This document shows positions 34,225 to 42,888 of a DNA stretch of 64,000 nt, piece after piece (within the stretch, counting starts at the first letter, position 1; every line of letters begins with the position of its first letter). Source of the DNA: Paenibacillus algorifonticola (GTDB lineage: Bacteria > Bacillota > Bacilli > Paenibacillales > Paenibacillaceae). The translations under genes and the position numbers were made by a program. Under the pieces are notes generated by a model. That model was not told where the DNA came from and made no database searches. It saw nothing but the letters and a program-made list of their open reading frames with translations. Where the stretch lies: NCBI RefSeq assembly GCF_000971975.1, contig NZ_KQ040782.1, positions 1 to 64,000 on the forward strand, given 5' to 3'.

Positions 34225-36399
34225 ATTCATAATCCTCTGGACGGAATAAATATCCTGAACCCGCTTAATCTTCTCCACGACAGAAGAGAGATGCTCAATG
34301 TTCTTGATCAGCACGGTCATATGAATCATGACCATTTTATTTTTCACGGAACGTCCGGTCACTGCTGATATATTCGTCTTGCTGCCGGATACGGCCTGCA
34401 GCACTTCATTGAGCAGACCGTTGCGGTCATGGCCGGTAATTTCAATATCGACGCTGTAATTGGCCTCGACAGATTCTTCCCACTCTACCTCAATGACGCG
34501 ATCAGCTTCCTCTCCGTCCATGCCGAACGGAATGTTCTGGCAATCCATACGATGCACCGAGACGCCGCGGCCACGCGTAATATAGCCAATGATGGCGTCG
34601 CCAGGCACCGGGTTGCAGCAGCGGGCGAAGCGAACGAGCAAATTATCGATGCCTCGTACCGTAACGCCATGGTTTTGCCGAATTTTGCGACTGCCACCCG
34701 ATTTGGCATCTTTATCTGTACCGATTTCAATTGTGTTGTTCTTCTCAGCTTCCTTACGCAGCTTCTCCGTTAGACGGGTGCAAATCTGCGCAGCGGTAAC
34801 GCCGCCAAAGTTAACGCCCGACAGCATGTCCTCCACATCGTTAAACGAGAACTTCGACGCAACCTCCTGCAGCTTGTCCTCAGTCAGCCAAGCCGAAGGC
34901 TCTAGTCCAAGGCGCTTGAGCTCGCGCTCGACAGCCTCGCGGCCCTTCGCCACATTTTCCTCGCGCTGCTCCTTCTTGAACCACTGCCTGATTTTGCTGC
35001 GGGCATGCGACGATTGTGCGATTTTCACCCAATCCTGGCTCGGTCCATACGAATGCTTGGAGGTGAGAATTTCAATAATATCACCGGTTTTGAGCTTATG
35101 GTCCAGCGGCACAATACGGCCGTTCACCTTGGCGCCAATCGTGCGGTTGCCGACCTCGGTGTGAATGCGGTAAGCAAAATCCAGCGGCACAGAGCCGGCC
35201 GGCAGCTCAATCACTTCACCGCTCGGCGTAAATACAAATACGAGATCGGAGAAGAAATCCATTTTCAGCGATTCCATAAACTCCGATGCGTCGCGAGCGT
35301 CATTTTGCAGCTCCAATATTTCGCGGAACCAAGACATTTTATCTTCAAAATTGCGGTTTGGCACGACCGTGCCTTCCTTGTACGCCCAATGCGCCGCAAT
35401 CCCATATTCTGATGTACGATGCATATCCCATGTCCGAATTTGCACTTCGGTCGGCTCGCCATTCGGCCCTACAACCGTCGTATGCAGCGACTGGTACATA
35501 TTCGCCTTCGGCATCGCGATATAATCTTTGAACCGCCCTGGCATCGGCTTCCACAGCGTGTGGATAATGCCTAAAGTCGCATAACAATCTTTAATGTTTT
35601 CGACAATAATCCGAATCGCCATGAGATCATAAATCTCATTAAACTGCTTGTTGCGGTCGGTCATCTTTTTGTAAATGCTGTACAAATGCTTCGGGCGACC
35701 GGAAATATCGCCTTCAATGCCCATCTCACCAAGCTTCTCTTCAATGCGGTCAATAACGTCGGCAATAAACTGCTCGCGCTCCGCCCGTTTTTTCTTCATC
35801 AAGTTGGCGATGCGATAATATTGCTGCGGATTCAAATACCGAAGCGCAATATCCTCCATCTCCCACTTAATCGCGGAAATACCGAGCCGATGCGCAATGG
35901 GGCAAAAAATTTCCAGCGTCTCATACGCAATGCGCCGCTGCGCCTCCTCCGACTGGAATTTCAGCGTCCGCATATTGTGCAGGCGATCGGCGAGCTTAAT
36001 CAAAATAACGCGAATATCCTGCGCCATCGCTACAAACATTTTTCGATAATTTTCGTTTTGCTGCTCTTCCTTGGAACGAAAACGGATTTTCTCCAGCTTC
36101 GTCAGTCCGTCAACCAGCATCGCGCAGGTTTCGCCGAATTTCGCCCGTACCGTCTCCAAATCGACTGTCGTATCCTCAACCACATCATGCAGTAAAGCTG
36201 TAATAATGGACAGCACATCCATCTGCATATCCACCAATATATCTGCTACGGCAATCGGATGTAAAATGTAAGGTTCGCCTGATTTCCGCACTTGTCCATG
36301 ATGAGCCTGATCTGCAAAATGATAGGCTTCCCTTATGCGTAATAAGTCCTGTTCCTTCATATAGGCCGATGCCTTTTCAATTAACTGCTCTATGCCCAT
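34219..36399 (-). CDS. relA: Bifunctional (p)ppGpp synthetase/hydrolase (Rel/RSH)
   Basis: Stringent-response enzyme of 726 residues. Order: HD hydrolase domain (HHGQVRKSGEPYILHPIAVA, ALLHDVVEDT, about 35-150), synthetase domain (GRPKHLYSIYKKM and YQSLHTTVVGPNG, about 240-350), TGS (VFTPSGEVIELPAGSVPLDF), zinc-finger/RIS region with RCCNPVPGD, and C-terminal ACT. Both catalytic halves look intact. The start at 36399 (MGIEQLIEKA) has AAAGGGA close upstream; the earlier ATG at 36480 does not. It follows apt and recJ on the same strand. Confidence 0.96.
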   Translation of the reverse strand: MGIEQLIEKASAYMKEQDLLRIREAYHFADQAHHGQVRKSGEPYILHPIAVADILVDMQMDVLSIITALLHDVVEDTTVDLETVRAKFGETCAMLVDGLTKLEKIRFRSKEEQQNENYRKMFVAMAQDIRVILIKLADRLHNMRTLKFQSEEAQRRIAYETLEIFCPIAHRLGISAIKWEMEDIALRYLNPQQYYRIANLMKKKRAEREQFIADVIDRIEEKLGEMGIEGDISGRPKHLYSIYKKMTDRNKQFNEIYDLMAIRIIVENIKDCYATLGIIHTLWKPMPGRFKDYIAMPKANMYQSLHTTVVGPNGEPTEVQIRTWDMHRTSEYGIAAHWAYKEGTVVPNRNFEDKMSWFREILELQNDARDASEFMESLKMDFFSDLVFVFTPSGEVIELPAGSVPLDFAYRIHTEVGNRTIGAKVNGRIVPLDHKLKTGDIIEILTSKHSYGPSQDWVKIAQSSHARSKIRQWFKKEQREENVAKGREAVERELKRLGLEPSAWLTEDKLQEVASKFSFNDVEDMLSGVNFGGVTAAQICTRLTEKLRKEAEKNNTIEIGTDKDAKSGGSRKIRQNHGVTVRGIDNLLVRFARCCNPVPGDAIIGYITRGRGVSVHRMDCQNIPFGMDGEEADRVIEVEWEESVEANYSVDIEITGHDRNGLLNEVLQAVSGSKTNISAVTGRSVKNKMVMIHMTVLIKNIEHLSSVVEKIKRVQDIYSVQRIMNS

Positions 36400-36527
36400 G
36401 AACATCCCTTTCCGAAATGAGCCCTGCGGGACTCCCCTTCGCGCATTTTCCGAGTTTTCTAATATTATGCCTGTAAGCATAGCATGACGTCAACTACGCT
36501 GTCGATTGAAGTGTCGATTTAAGTCAT

Positions 36528-36543
36528 GGAAATTTAAATTTCC
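36528..36543. promoter_or_regulatory. Perfect 16-base palindrome upstream of relA
   Basis: GGAAATTTAAATTTCC, 129 bases before the relA start and next to the apt terminator-like stem. It could be an operator; nothing else identifies a regulator. Confidence 0.3.
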
Positions 36544-36572
36544 CATCCGGTATAGCGGACTTTATATTGCGA

Positions 36573-36600
36573 AAGCCAACCAGCAGCAGCTGGTTGGCTT
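36573..36600 (-). terminator. Hairpin after apt
   Basis: Perfect 12-base arms (AAGCCAACCAGC and its complement) with a four-base loop, 82 bases past the apt stop. The U-tract is only three T, so strength is uncertain. Confidence 0.5.
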
Positions 36601-36681
36601 AAACGTTCAAACGATTTTATTTCATCCCCGTTTATGAAGGGATAACTAGAAGTGTGGTGATTAAGGTGGCAGAATGAAAAA

Positions 36682-37209
36682 TTAGTAAGTAACGAGAGAA
36701 ACGACGTCAATATCGCCAAGCTTCTCGCGGCCTGTCAAATACGAGAGCTCAATGAGAAAAGCCGAACCGACAATTTCCCCGCCAAGCTGACGGATCAAAT
36801 TAATGGAAGTCGCGATTGTGCCGCCTGTTGCAAGCAGGTCATCGGCAATCAGTACGCGCTGTCCTGGCTGGATGGAGTCCTTGTGCATAGCAAGCACATC
36901 TTTTCCATACTCTAGGTCATAGCTTGCTTCAATCGTTTCGCCTGGCAGCTTGCCGCTTTTGCGAATTGGCGCAAAGCCTACTCCTAATGCTAGTGCAAGC
37001 GGAGCGCCAATAACAAAGCCGCGCGCTTCCGGTCCTGCAACGACATCGATTTTCAAATGCTCAACCGCTTTGCGCATTTCTTCAATGGCAGCACGGTAAG
37101 CCGGGCCGTCCTTCAGCAAAGTAGTAATATCCTTGAATCGAATGCCTGGCTGTGGGAAATCGGGAATGACCCGAATGTAATCTTTAAAATTAATTTGTGA
37201 CTCGCTCAT
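36682..37209 (-). CDS. apt: Adenine phosphoribosyltransferase
   Basis: Purine salvage enzyme making AMP from adenine and PRPP. IRVIPDFPQPGIRFKDITTL near the N-terminus is the APT signature, DVVAGPEARGFVIGAPLA carries the adenine site, and VLIADDLLATGGTIATS is the PRPP-binding loop. The start at 37209 (MSESQINFKDY) has AAGGGA upstream. Length 175, near the usual 170. Placed between recJ and relA as in other Firmicutes. Confidence 0.96.
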   Translation of the reverse strand: MSESQINFKDYIRVIPDFPQPGIRFKDITTLLKDGPAYRAAIEEMRKAVEHLKIDVVAGPEARGFVIGAPLALALGVGFAPIRKSGKLPGETIEASYDLEYGKDVLAMHKDSIQPGQRVLIADDLLATGGTIATSINLIRQLGGEIVGSAFLIELSYLTGREKLGDIDVVSLVTY

Positions 37210-37249
37210 GTAATATTCGTCCCTTCTGTCTATCGCCATTGCGGTGCTG

Positions 37250-39283
37250 TCAAACCAATATTGTAGCTGCAAAGAGCGGAGATTGCAATTGTTCTGCTTT
37301 ACTTTTTGCCTCCTGATAGGAAGGCGCTGTGCTTAACTCCCGCTTCTCCGGCGCTTCAGCGACGATCGCAAAACCATCCTCAATGCGGATAAACGCTAGC
37401 TCGGTAAACACGCGCAGCATAACCTCCGTCATTTCCTGCGGCCAGCCGCTCATCTCCGCCAGACGCTTCGCAAGCCCTTCAAGCGGTGCCCGCTTCATTC
37501 TCCGCAGCAGTTGATAAACTTGACCGAAATGCTCACGCTCAGGAAACCTTGCATACGCGCCTCCGCTGAACAGGTCATGAATGTGCAGCTGCGGCTTGCG
37601 CTGGCCGTTCCATTCATTAATCGACAGCTCGCCTACCAAATCGACAGGGCTGCTCGCAAGCAGCCGGTCAGCAATAGCTCCCATGCTGAAGCCTACCGCT
37701 TCCAGCACAGCTTGCCCACTCTTCACCGTCAGCTTGAGATGCTTCGCTTCCTTGCCCATCGTTCGCTTGTCCGCAAGCGCCGCGCCCTGGAAGAGCAAGC
37801 GCGGTGACGGATTGCCCGCCCCGAACGGCTCCAGCTGCGCAAGCTCATTGATCGTTTGCAAATTAGCTTCTTCAACCTTGCACTCTAGATCAATGCCTGT
37901 TTTCGGAATCCAGTCCTGCTCGCTGAGCCATTCCAAAGCAAGCTTCCCAAGCTGGCGTTCAAAATCAGCCAGCTGGTCACGATGCAGGCTCATGCCTGCC
38001 GCTGCCTGATGGCCGCCGTAATGGTCCAGCAGCTCATCGCAGGCGGTAAGTGCTGCATGCAGGTCGTAGCCGTCAATGGAGCGCGCAGATCCCTTACACA
38101 TGCCGCTCTCTCCATCGATACCTAGAATGATCACTGGCTTGTAATGGCGTTCCAGCAGCTTGGAGGCCACAATGCCGATAACGCCAACATTCCAGCCTTC
38201 CCCCGCCAGCACAATAACTGCCGGCTCTGCCTCGCCCGCTTCCGCAGCCTGCACTTGCTTCTGCGCCCACTGCTCCTCCGCCTCTTTGACGATGCCTTCC
38301 ACGATGCGCTGCCGCTCGCGGTTCAGCATATCAAGCGAAGTCGCCGCCAATATAGCCTCATCGTAGTTGTCGCTTATGAGCAGCTCAACGGCGCGCCTCG
38401 CATGATCAAGCCTGCCAGCCGCATTAATACGCGGCGCCATGCCGAAAGCGACGGTCGTAGAAGTAACCGACGGCAGCTCAATGCCCGTCGACTCGGCAAG
38501 CGCAAGAAATCCGGTATTCGTCGTCTGACGAAGCCGTTCCAGCCCGCTTTTGACCAAAATCCGATTTTCGCCAGTTAATGGCATCAAATCCGCAATCGTT
38601 CCCAGACATACAATGTCCGTCAGCTCCATAGGCGGACGTTCCAGCAGCGCTTGTGCTAGCTTGAATGCGACGCCCACTCCTGCCAGCCCTTCGAAAGGAT
38701 AAGTGCAATCATGCCGCTTTGGGTTAACAACGGCGCAGGCATCCGGAATACGTGCTGGCGGTTCATGATGGTCGGTGACAACGACATCAAGCCCAAGCTC
38801 CTTGGCGTATGCAATTTCATCGTAGGCGCTAATACCCGTATCGACCGTCACGATTAAGCCAACGCCCTCAGCGGCCGCCTTTTCTAGCGCTGCCTTGTTT
38901 AATCCATAGCCTTCAAGTGCCCGATGGGGAATATAATAATCAAAATGAAGCCCGAGCTCGCGAAACACATGTACGAGCAATGAGGTGCTGGATACGCCAT
39001 CGGCATCATAATCGCCATAAATTCGCACTTTTTCGCCAGCTGAGGCCGCCTCCCGAATACGGGTGACAGCCTCCCTCATATCTTTCAGCAAATACGGGTC
39101 ATGCAAATGCTCAGAGCCGCCTCTTAAAAACTGCTCCGCCTGTGCGACCTCTCTGTAGCCGCGCTGCACCAAAAGCTTGGCGGCAAGTGGCGACAGGCGA
39201 AGAGCTGTCGAAAGCTCTATAGCTGCCGCGTTTGCCTGCTCGTCCCAAGGTGCTAGATTCCAACGTGTTTTTGCTTGAATCAC
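37250..39283 (-). CDS. recJ: Single-stranded-DNA-specific exonuclease RecJ
   Basis: 5'-3' exonuclease of DNA repair. DHH phosphoesterase motifs: IYGDYDADGVSSTSLL, VTVDTGISAYDEI, VVTDHHEPPARIP; then DHHA1 with YGGHQAAAGMSL and an OB fold (ELSINEWNGQRKPQLHI). The GTG at 39283 (VIQAKTRWNLAPWD) follows AAAGGAG; the frame upstream contains no better start. Length 677, shorter than the roughly 790 residues of Bacillus RecJ, with a shortened C-terminal part. Confidence 0.94.
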   Translation of the reverse strand: MIQAKTRWNLAPWDEQANAAAIELSTALRLSPLAAKLLVQRGYREVAQAEQFLRGGSEHLHDPYLLKDMREAVTRIREAASAGEKVRIYGDYDADGVSSTSLLVHVFRELGLHFDYYIPHRALEGYGLNKAALEKAAAEGVGLIVTVDTGISAYDEIAYAKELGLDVVVTDHHEPPARIPDACAVVNPKRHDCTYPFEGLAGVGVAFKLAQALLERPPMELTDIVCLGTIADLMPLTGENRILVKSGLERLRQTTNTGFLALAESTGIELPSVTSTTVAFGMAPRINAAGRLDHARRAVELLISDNYDEAILAATSLDMLNRERQRIVEGIVKEAEEQWAQKQVQAAEAGEAEPAVIVLAGEGWNVGVIGIVASKLLERHYKPVIILGIDGESGMCKGSARSIDGYDLHAALTACDELLDHYGGHQAAAGMSLHRDQLADFERQLGKLALEWLSEQDWIPKTGIDLECKVEEANLQTINELAQLEPFGAGNPSPRLLFQGAALADKRTMGKEAKHLKLTVKSGQAVLEAVGFSMGAIADRLLASSPVDLVGELSINEWNGQRKPQLHIHDLFSGGAYARFPEREHFGQVYQLLRRMKRAPLEGLAKRLAEMSGWPQEMTEVMLRVFTELAFIRIEDGFAIVAEAPEKRELSTAPSYQEAKSKAEQLQSPLFAATILV

Positions 39284-39314
39284 GCCGACTTCAACTCCTT
39301 TCTGCCGCGCTGCG

Positions 39315-40244
39315 CTATTGCAGCAGCGTAGGCATATGTTCCTGATTCGGATCGTGATTGGATTTATAAGGATAACCTGGATCATAAGGCTCAACATGAA
39401 TCGTTGCGTCCGTTAAATGGGTAAAGCGTGTCAGCAGCAGACGTTTCACCCTTTTCGCCACTTCATGGCCCTCAAGCACAGTCACGCGCGGATTAACGCT
39501 AATGACCGCCTCTGCAACGACGTAATGGCCCTGCTCGCGAGCATGCAGCGACTGTACCGTGACGACGCCTTCCACCCGTTGAACGAGCTGCATGAGCTCC
39601 TCGGTATTTTCGTTATATACTTCTGCTGAGGCTTCCTCCTTGCGGGGGGAGGGCACAATAATGCGATAGCCGCCGTTAATAACGATAACCGAAATGACGA
39701 TAGCTGCTGCCGAATCAAAATAATAAAGCACCGGAAGCGAAATCAGCTTGCCCAGCCACGCGGCTCCTGCACCAATGAACACAGCCAGTGTCGCATACAA
39801 GCTGCTGCCATGCTCCCTCTGCTTCCAGATGAGCTCCTTTACGAGCAGACCACCAACAAGCACAGCAAGTGCGCTCCAATGAGGCGGCTTGCTAATGCCC
39901 TCAGCAATGTCCCGAACAGCCGAAATGCCAATCTCCAGACCAATAAGGAGCAAAGCCGCCGATAAAACGACATTCATGACGGTTTCTGTCTTCCGTGTTT
40001 CCTTGTGCTTTATGGCAGCAGCGCTGCCGTAAGGTGCTTCGCCGCCACTGCCACTGCGCTGCGAAACGACCTTTTCCGCGAAAATAGCCGCCGCCTCAGC
40101 AGCAGATCGGCAACCATCTGCAAGCAATGCTTTGCTGCCGGACAGCCAGCCAGCTGCCCCTTTCAACAACGCCAACGCCGCATTACCCCAAATTCCTGAC
40201 CAGCTGGCCGGCTCTGCTTTTGTATATCGTTGGTTCATTGTCAT
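39315..40244 (-). CDS. Cation diffusion facilitator-like protein with eroded metal sites
   Basis: 309 residues with the CDF layout: six membrane helices and a cytoplasmic C-terminal domain (VEGVVTVQSLHAREQGHYVVAEAVI). Active CDF transporters coordinate their cation with a D-x3-D pair in helix 2 and H-x3-D in helix 5, and often have an HPYGH segment. Here helix 2 reads LLADGCRSAAEAAA (second Asp replaced by Glu), the HPYGH site reads APYGSA, and helix 5 begins EHGSSLYATLAV with no Asp after the His. It may use altered chemistry or have lost transport. GGAGGAGG precedes the ATG. Located between secF and recJ on the same strand. Confidence 0.8.
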   Translation of the reverse strand: MTMNQRYTKAEPASWSGIWGNAALALLKGAAGWLSGSKALLADGCRSAAEAAAIFAEKVVSQRSGSGGEAPYGSAAAIKHKETRKTETVMNVVLSAALLLIGLEIGISAVRDIAEGISKPPHWSALAVLVGGLLVKELIWKQREHGSSLYATLAVFIGAGAAWLGKLISLPVLYYFDSAAAIVISVIVINGGYRIIVPSPRKEEASAEVYNENTEELMQLVQRVEGVVTVQSLHAREQGHYVVAEAVISVNPRVTVLEGHEVAKRVKRLLLTRFTHLTDATIHVEPYDPGYPYKSNHDPNQEHMPTLLQ

Positions 40245-40264
40245 GACTGCCTCCTCCTACGCTG

Positions 40265-41185
40265 TTAGACCGCAGTCTTGGCAGGCTGCTTTGCTTTAGG
40301 CTTTTGCTTGCTTTTAAGAAGAAGCCAGAGCGGGCTCGCGATACAGATCGACGAGTATGCGCCGCTTGTCAGACCGATAATTTTTGCCAAGGCGAACAGC
40401 TTGATCGACTCGCTTCCGAAAAGGAACAAACAAACCGCGATAACGAGAACGGCTAGCACCGTATAAATGTTCCGCGCCATCGTCTGCCAAAGGCTCTGAT
40501 TGACCATGTCCGCGAGCTGATCACGCGTTTTCAGCTTGCCAAACCGAAGATTTTCACGAATCCGGTCGAAAATAACGATTTTATCATTAATCGAATAACC
40601 GATTGTCGTCAAAACAGCCGCAATAAATGGCAGATCGACTTCCAGACGGAAAATCGAAAACACAGCGACTACGACAAAAGCATCATACAAAATCGCAATG
40701 TTCGCCGCTAAGGCAAAACGCCATTCAAAACGGATCATGACATAAATCATAATCGCAATACTTGCAATAATAACGGCATAAATCGTCTTGAAGCCAAGCT
40801 CACGCGCCATATCCGGGGATACTACGTTAACCTCTGCCGATACTTGATCGCCAAATTTTGCTTTAAACGCATTTTGAATTTCCGTGACCTTCGTTTGCTC
40901 CAATACTTCTTCAAAACGAGCTGAAACGCGATCACCGTTCGTGCCGCCAACAGTCGGTGTAACGTTCGTAACGCCAGCTGTTGCCAAAACTTCCTTCGCT
41001 TCCGCTTGGGTCAAAGCTTTGCCGACTGCGATATCCATATTCGTACCCGCTTTAAAATCGACGCCATAGTTCAAGTTGAATAAGAACAGCGAGATAACCC
41101 CTAAAACCGTCAAAATAATAGAAGCCATGAAAAACTTTTTGCTATGCTTGATAAAGTCAAAATGCACTGTTGTTTTAAAGTTCAC
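40265..41185 (-). CDS. secF: Protein translocase subunit SecF
   Basis: RND-type accessory subunit that works with SecD to pull proteins through SecYEG using the proton gradient. Six helices with a periplasm-type loop after helix 1; FNLNYGVDFKAGTNMDIAVG is the usual beginning and TTIGYSINDKIVIFDRIREN the conserved helix-4 motif. It overlaps the secD stop by 11 bases, so the two are translationally coupled. Length 306. Confidence 0.96.
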   Translation of the reverse strand: MNFKTTVHFDFIKHSKKFFMASIILTVLGVISLFLFNLNYGVDFKAGTNMDIAVGKALTQAEAKEVLATAGVTNVTPTVGGTNGDRVSARFEEVLEQTKVTEIQNAFKAKFGDQVSAEVNVVSPDMARELGFKTIYAVIIASIAIMIYVMIRFEWRFALAANIAILYDAFVVVAVFSIFRLEVDLPFIAAVLTTIGYSINDKIVIFDRIRENLRFGKLKTRDQLADMVNQSLWQTMARNIYTVLAVLVIAVCLFLFGSESIKLFALAKIIGLTSGAYSSICIASPLWLLLKSKQKPKAKQPAKTAV

Positions 41186-42407
41186 GGATGTCCGCCTCCT
41201 TCACGCCGAAATAGCTAGGTTTAGTAAACAGGTTGCTGCGAATCAGCAAATGTATCAGTAGGCGTGAGAAGAAAATGTTTGTAACGATACTGACCAAAAT
41301 ACTCAAAATCATCGTCAGTGCAAAGCCTCTGATCGCACCGTTTCCGATGTAATAAAGCACGCCGCAGGAAATCATGTTCGTAATGTTCGCATCCATAATC
41401 GTACGGAACGAGTTTTTGGAGCCTGCTTTAAGGGAGGAAAGCAAGCTTTTGCCGCTGCGGATTTCCTCTTTGATCCGTTCGTACATAATGATATTCGCGT
41501 CGACCGCCATCCCGATCCCGAGTACAAATGCGGCAATACCCGGCAGCGTTAACGTGACATTCAGCATCTCGAATACGAGTACCAGCATCCATGTAAATGT
41601 AATGACCGTAATACCCGCTACAACGCCCGGTATACGGAACAAAATAATCAGAAACACCAAAATAATCGCCGAGCCGATAACGCCGGCGCGAACGGTATCT
41701 TCAAGCGACTGCTGTCCAAGCTTTGCGCCAACGCTTTGCGTGTATTTCTCGGTCAGCTTAAGCGGCAATGCGCCCAAATTAATCGTATCTTTCAAATCAT
41801 TCGCTTCATCAAGCGTGAAATTGCCGCTAATTTGCGCGCTTCCGCCGCTGATTGGCTGGTTGACGTTCGGATTCGACAGCATTTCATCGTCGAGATAAAT
41901 CGCAAGCGTCTTGCCCGTCAGTCTTGTCGTAACATCCTCAAACTTCTTTGCATCTTTCAGCTTAATCGAAACGACCGGATTGTTCAGTGAATCATATTCG
42001 ACCGTAGCTGCATTTTGCACAAAATCATCACCTTGAAGCTCAACCGTGCCATCTGGTGCTCTAAAGGTCAGATTAACCGGCTTCTTGATAATGTTTCTTA
42101 CCTCATCCTCATTCGTAACGCCTGCAAGCTTGACGCGAATGCGGTTTGTTCCTTCTGTCGTTATCTCCGGCTCGGAAATACCCAGCTTGTCCGCCCGAGC
42201 CTCGAGGCTTTTCGCCGTATCCTTCAGCAAAGTAGGCGTTACTTTATCGCCAGCTGCAAGCGGTTCTGCTTCATAAAGCACCTCGAATCCGCCCTTCAAA
42301 TCAAGGCCCAGCCGAATGCCGTTTACCAGCGATGGGCTCGTCCAAGCGATCACGCCAAACATGATGACAACGATCCCAAGGAAGGCAAATAATCTTTTCC
42401 CGTTCAT
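41175..42407 (-). CDS. secD: Protein translocase subunit SecD
   Basis: Partner of SecF, 410 residues. LGLDLKGGFEVLYEAEP (D1 motif), the P1-type extracellular region with SGSAQISG-like beta strands, AFVLGIGMAVDANIIMYERIKEE (D4 motif) and six helices are visible. GGGGGAC stands upstream of the ATG. It is the split form, separate from SecF, unlike the fused SecDF of Bacillus subtilis. Confidence 0.96.
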   Translation of the reverse strand: MNGKRLFAFLGIVVIMFGVIAWTSPSLVNGIRLGLDLKGGFEVLYEAEPLAAGDKVTPTLLKDTAKSLEARADKLGISEPEITTEGTNRIRVKLAGVTNEDEVRNIIKKPVNLTFRAPDGTVELQGDDFVQNAATVEYDSLNNPVVSIKLKDAKKFEDVTTRLTGKTLAIYLDDEMLSNPNVNQPISGGSAQISGNFTLDEANDLKDTINLGALPLKLTEKYTQSVGAKLGQQSLEDTVRAGVIGSAIILVFLIILFRIPGVVAGITVITFTWMLVLVFEMLNVTLTLPGIAAFVLGIGMAVDANIIMYERIKEEIRSGKSLLSSLKAGSKNSFRTIMDANITNMISCGVLYYIGNGAIRGFALTMILSILVSIVTNIFFSRLLIHLLIRSNLFTKPSYFGVKEADIREL

Positions 42408-42470
42408 ATTTCCTAAGTCCCCCTTATGATCTCAATATTCCTATTATACTTGCGAGCAATTTTTGAGTCA

Positions 42471-42507
42471 AAAAAAAGAAACCCTTCCCTTAGAAATGGG
42501 TTCCCCG
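42471..42507 (-). terminator. Terminator of the ComN-type gene
   Basis: GGAACCC pairs with GGGTTTC (one G-T pair), followed on the minus strand by eight T. It lies at the end of the 79-residue gene and stops transcription before secD. Confidence 0.65.
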
Positions 42508-42729
42508 GTAGGCGCTAATCGTCAAAAAGTTCATAAAGCTCGTCACCTTCAGTGATAAAATGTCGTTGACCAGCTTGTGCAGCTCCGGCTGCCCGCTCTT
42601 TTTATATCCAGCGCTTACGCATGCCCAAATGTCTTTCCCATTCGCATGTTCATAGCCAATAAGCTGAAACTCCTCTGCCTTGCTGTTGCACAGCTGCTCA
42701 ATTACCTGAACCAGGTCCTGTTCCTCCAT
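42490..42729 (-). CDS. Post-transcriptional regulator (ComN-like)
   Basis: Small acidic cytoplasmic protein of 79 residues, resembling the ComN family that controls comE mRNA and meets DivIVA in Bacillus. The helical run EEQDLVQVIEQLCNSKAEEF, the WACVSAGYKK centre, and the LSLKVTSFMNFLTISAYRG end match the family as I know it. GGGAGG precedes the ATG. The next gene upstream is divergent spoVB, the usual neighbour in Paenibacillus-like genomes. Function by family only. Confidence 0.75.
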   Translation of the reverse strand: MEEQDLVQVIEQLCNSKAEEFQLIGYEHANGKDIWACVSAGYKKSGQPELHKLVNDILSLKVTSFMNFLTISAYRGTHF

Positions 42730-42888
42730 AGCCGCGCCTCCCGTGCTTTTTTGCCTTGACTGCTACTATTCGCTGTCCATAGCACATATTCCTGCACCCG
42801 GGCGATGTTCATTATCCAATCATGATTCGGACATGCCGTGCATAACTATGATACTGCAACAATATGGCTAATGGAATGAGGGGCGAGT

